Shown here piece by piece: positions 33,039-35,052 of a DNA stretch of 35,052 bases (position 1 is the stretch's first letter; each line of letters begins with the position of its first letter). The stretch is from Acidithiobacillus sp. GTDB taxonomy: Bacteria; Pseudomonadota; Gammaproteobacteria; Acidithiobacillales; Acidithiobacillaceae. Position numbers and translations under genes: made by a program. Below the pieces are notes generated by a model. It had not been told where the DNA came from. It was given only the letters and a program-made list of their open reading frames with translations, and did no database searches. The DNA lies in NCBI RefSeq assembly GCF_027322205.1, contig NZ_DAHVHY010000016.1:1-35052 (forward strand). Direction: 5' to 3'.

Positions 33039-34331
33039 GTGACCGCTGCCAAACCAGATCGGACTCGAAGACTACGTGTGCTGCGCCGCTGGGCGCTGGG
33101 TTTGTTGCTGGGGGCGCTAGCGCTGTTTCTGGTGGCTGCGGCACACGACTTTGCCGGGCCTTGGGCCTGGGCAGGGGCCTTTGCGGAGGCGGCCATGGTG
33201 GGTGCTTTGGCGGACTGGTTTGCGGTGGTCGCACTCTTCCGGCATCCCCTGGGATTGCCCATTCCGCACACGGCGATCCTGCCGCGGAACAAGGCGCGTC
33301 TGGCGCGCCGTCTGGCGGAGTTTATCCGCGATCACTTTCTGGAGGCCGAGGCGATTGTGCGCCTGTTGCGACGCGCCGATCCGGCCACCTGGCTGGCGCA
33401 ATGGCTGAGTGACACTGGGAACAGCGGACTGCTGGCCCGGCAGATGGCCGTTCTGCTCCAAAAGGCTCTGGCCCTCAGTGACGACCGCGAATTGCGCACC
33501 GCTCTGCGTACTGCGTTGGGGCGGCAACTGCAGGGCATCGACGGCGCGCGTTGGGTGGGGAGTATTCTGGCGTTGCTGACCGAAGATCACCGGCACCAGA
33601 CACTGCTCGATGATGGCATTCAGCGCCTGCGCCGCTGGCTGGACGGTGAGGACACCCAAAGCCTGCTGGCGGATCAGATCGGGGCGATTCTCCAGCGCGC
33701 CTATCCGACCCTGTTCGCGTGGATGGGGGCGGTCATGGACCCCGCCACGCTGAGTGAGAATCTGGCTCGCAATCTGGTGAAGGCGGCGCATCAGTTGTTG
33801 CAGGAAATCGCGGATGACCCGGAGCATCCCCGCCGCCTGGCCTTTGATCGCTGGATGCAGGATGCCATCCTGCGTTTGCAGACGGATGCCGCCTTCCAGG
33901 CGCGGGTGCAGCGCTGGCAGAATGGTTTGATCGCCCATCCGGCGGTGCAGGCCTATGTGGATGGCCTGCTCCGCGATCTGCGCTCCTGGCTGGAGACCGA
34001 CTTGCAGCGCCCGGATTCCCGACTGCAGAGGCAGATGCAGCGCCTGTCGCAGCAACTGGGCTTTTTCCTGGGCGAGCAGCCGGCATTGCGCGATGCGCTC
34101 AATGGCTACCTGGAGGACAGCGCCCGCCGTCTGGCACCGGCCCTGCGCGATGGTCTGGCTCAACACATCGAAGCGACGATACATGCCTGGCCGGATAAGG
34201 ACATGGTCCGCCTTCTGGAGGAAGGGGTGGGTACGGATTTGCAGTACATTCGCGTTAACGGGACGCTGGTGGGCGGAATGATCGGTATTGCCATTCATGC
34301 CCTAGCTCTGGCGGTACCTCTGCTGATGTAG
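33039..34331 (+). CDS. DUF445 family membrane protein (YjiN-like)
   Basis: This 430-residue protein has an N-terminal membrane segment (LGLLLGALALFLVAAA), the family block AFAEAAMVGALADWFAVVALFRHPLGLPIPHTAI, then IPxNKxRLA-type text (LPRNKARLARRLAEFIRDHF), long helical coiled stretches, and a C-terminal membrane segment (GGMIGIAIHALALAVPLLM). DUF445 proteins have no settled function. The GTG at 33039 is favoured by AGGAG five bases upstream; an ATG at 33003 would add 12 residues without a ribosome site. Its stop lies 12 bases from the end of convergent murI. Confidence 0.88.
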   Translation: MTAAKPDRTRRLRVLRRWALGLLLGALALFLVAAAHDFAGPWAWAGAFAEAAMVGALADWFAVVALFRHPLGLPIPHTAILPRNKARLARRLAEFIRDHFLEAEAIVRLLRRADPATWLAQWLSDTGNSGLLARQMAVLLQKALALSDDRELRTALRTALGRQLQGIDGARWVGSILALLTEDHRHQTLLDDGIQRLRRWLDGEDTQSLLADQIGAILQRAYPTLFAWMGAVMDPATLSENLARNLVKAAHQLLQEIADDPEHPRRLAFDRWMQDAILRLQTDAAFQARVQRWQNGLIAHPAVQAYVDGLLRDLRSWLETDLQRPDSRLQRQMQRLSQQLGFFLGEQPALRDALNGYLEDSARRLAPALRDGLAQHIEATIHAWPDKDMVRLLEEGVGTDLQYIRVNGTLVGGMIGIAIHALALAVPLLM

Positions 34332-34343
34332 CCTCCCTCTTGG

Positions 34344-35052
34344 TCAGAGAGGCCCGGATCGGGATACTCCCTGCTGCGGTACGAGGAATAAATCCTGATT
34401 CGTATCCATGCGCACCCCGCTTGCGGCCAAAAGCTGGCGCGCTAACGGGCTTTTTACATCGTTGTCGGCGGTGAAATGCAGGGATATCCGCGCATGACCG
34501 GGTAGGGGGGGTATTACACCGGCCTCAGTGGGGACGCCCAGCCGGTGACACAATTGACGGGCCACCCCATCATTGCCATCGACAACAGCAATGTCGCGGC
34601 CCAGAACATCTCGTATTGGGTCGCCTATCCAACAGTAATGGGTACAGCCCAGGACGACGGCCCGTGTATCCTGTTGTTGCGCTGGTCGGACCTGCGCTTG
34701 CAGATAGCGGCTGGCGCGTTCGCGCCACTGTGCATCGTGTGTTTCGATGATTTCGGCGAGACCGGAGCAGGCGAGGGGGCGGACCCGCTCCGTGCCGCCT
34801 TCGAGACGACCCAACAGTTCTTGCAGTTTGACGCCGCTGACGGTAACGGCGGTGGCCAGGAGCAATATTTCGCCCCGCGGGTGATCTTCGAGCGCCTTCT
34901 TGATGGCGGGTTCGATGCCGATAATGGGTACGTCGGCGCGCTCCCGCAACGGCGCGACGGCGGCACTGGTCGCGGTATTGCAGGCGAGCACTACCGCATC
35001 TACGTCGGCGCTGATGAACCAGGCATAGGCTGCTTCCGTCCACCGCCGCACC
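34344..35052 (-). CDS. murI: Glutamate racemase MurI, C-terminal part (start beyond window)
   Basis: The frame reads open to the right edge and shows two catalytic-cysteine motifs of glutamate racemase: ACNTATSAAV and LGCTHYCWIGDPI, plus GIEPAIKKAL. MurI supplies D-glutamate for peptidoglycan. About 235 residues are visible; the N-terminal segment with the first substrate-binding Asp/Ser block is outside the window. The C-terminal tail after VVDGNDGVARQL is about 60 residues long, and this part was not recognised. No frameshift is seen. Confidence 0.93.
   Translation of the reverse strand, partial: VRRWTEAAYAWFISADVDAVVLACNTATSAAVAPLRERADVPIIGIEPAIKKALEDHPRGEILLLATAVTVSGVKLQELLGRLEGGTERVRPLACSGLAEIIETHDAQWRERASRYLQAQVRPAQQQDTRAVVLGCTHYCWIGDPIRDVLGRDIAVVDGNDGVARQLCHRLGVPTEAGVIPPLPGHARISLHFTADNDVKSPLARQLLAASGVRMDTNQDLFLVPQQGVSRSGPL

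Noticed and set aside
33117-34298. 393-codon minus-strand open frame opposite the DUF445 gene
   Set aside because: Gln/His/Arg-rich shadow; DUF445 motifs and membrane segments support the plus strand.
1-35052. tRNA or rRNA genes
   Set aside because: No TPsiC (GGTTCRANYCC) plus acceptor pairing was noticed in intergenic regions; a tRNAscan run would settle it.

Overview
The window looks like chromosome from an Acidithiobacillus-type acidophile. The main pointer is a Tat-exported Iro/HiPIP-family iron-sulfur protein at the left end; base composition and housekeeping gene order also fit a gamma/acidithiobacillial proteobacterium. Genus assignment is inference; no rRNA or other marker is present.

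Layout. (1) 1-888: start of an IS1182-like transposase running off the left edge, then iro. (2) 1349-6829: ffh, rpsP, rimM, trmD and rplS in the classical order, a hypothetical gene, and xerD. (3) 6956-13591: minus-strand run of uvrA, a hypothetical gene, a thioredoxin/TPR protein (CnoX-like) and a Do-family periplasmic protease, with ssb divergent from uvrA. (4) 13899-32546: an 18-kb surface-attachment and c-di-GMP block. (5) 32682-35052: a YqaE/Pmp3 peptide, a DUF445 membrane protein and partial murI.

The block in (4) is the notable part. It holds two large GGDEF-EAL proteins, a BcsA-like cellulose synthase with a PilZ domain, two paralogous sigma54-type activators of the VpsR/FleQ kind, an outer-membrane beta-barrel, and a six-gene minus-strand operon (24651 to 20629). 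That operon resembles a divergent Fap functional-amyloid operon. It encodes a secreted protein with four 35-residue Asn/Gln/Gly-rich repeats, a short secreted protein with one repeat-like unit, a C39-type cysteine peptidase with its catalytic residues present (FapD-like), two small secreted proteins (one with an LRGGF motif like a double-glycine leader), and a possible BcsS-like beta-barrel.

Sigma54 (-24/-12) elements can be read directly in front of the amyloid operon (GG-N10-GC), in front of the BcsA/GGDEF-EAL operon (GG-N10-GC) and, more weakly, in front of the first regulator (GG-N10-GT). Each has an 18-bp TGT-N12-ACA element centred 86-97 bp upstream of its -12 element, and the amyloid promoter also carries a perfect IHF consensus match in between. 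My reading, which is inference, is one regulon in which c-di-GMP and the VpsR-like activators co-ordinate a Fap-like amyloid and a cellulose-like polysaccharide for attachment, for example to mineral or sulfur.
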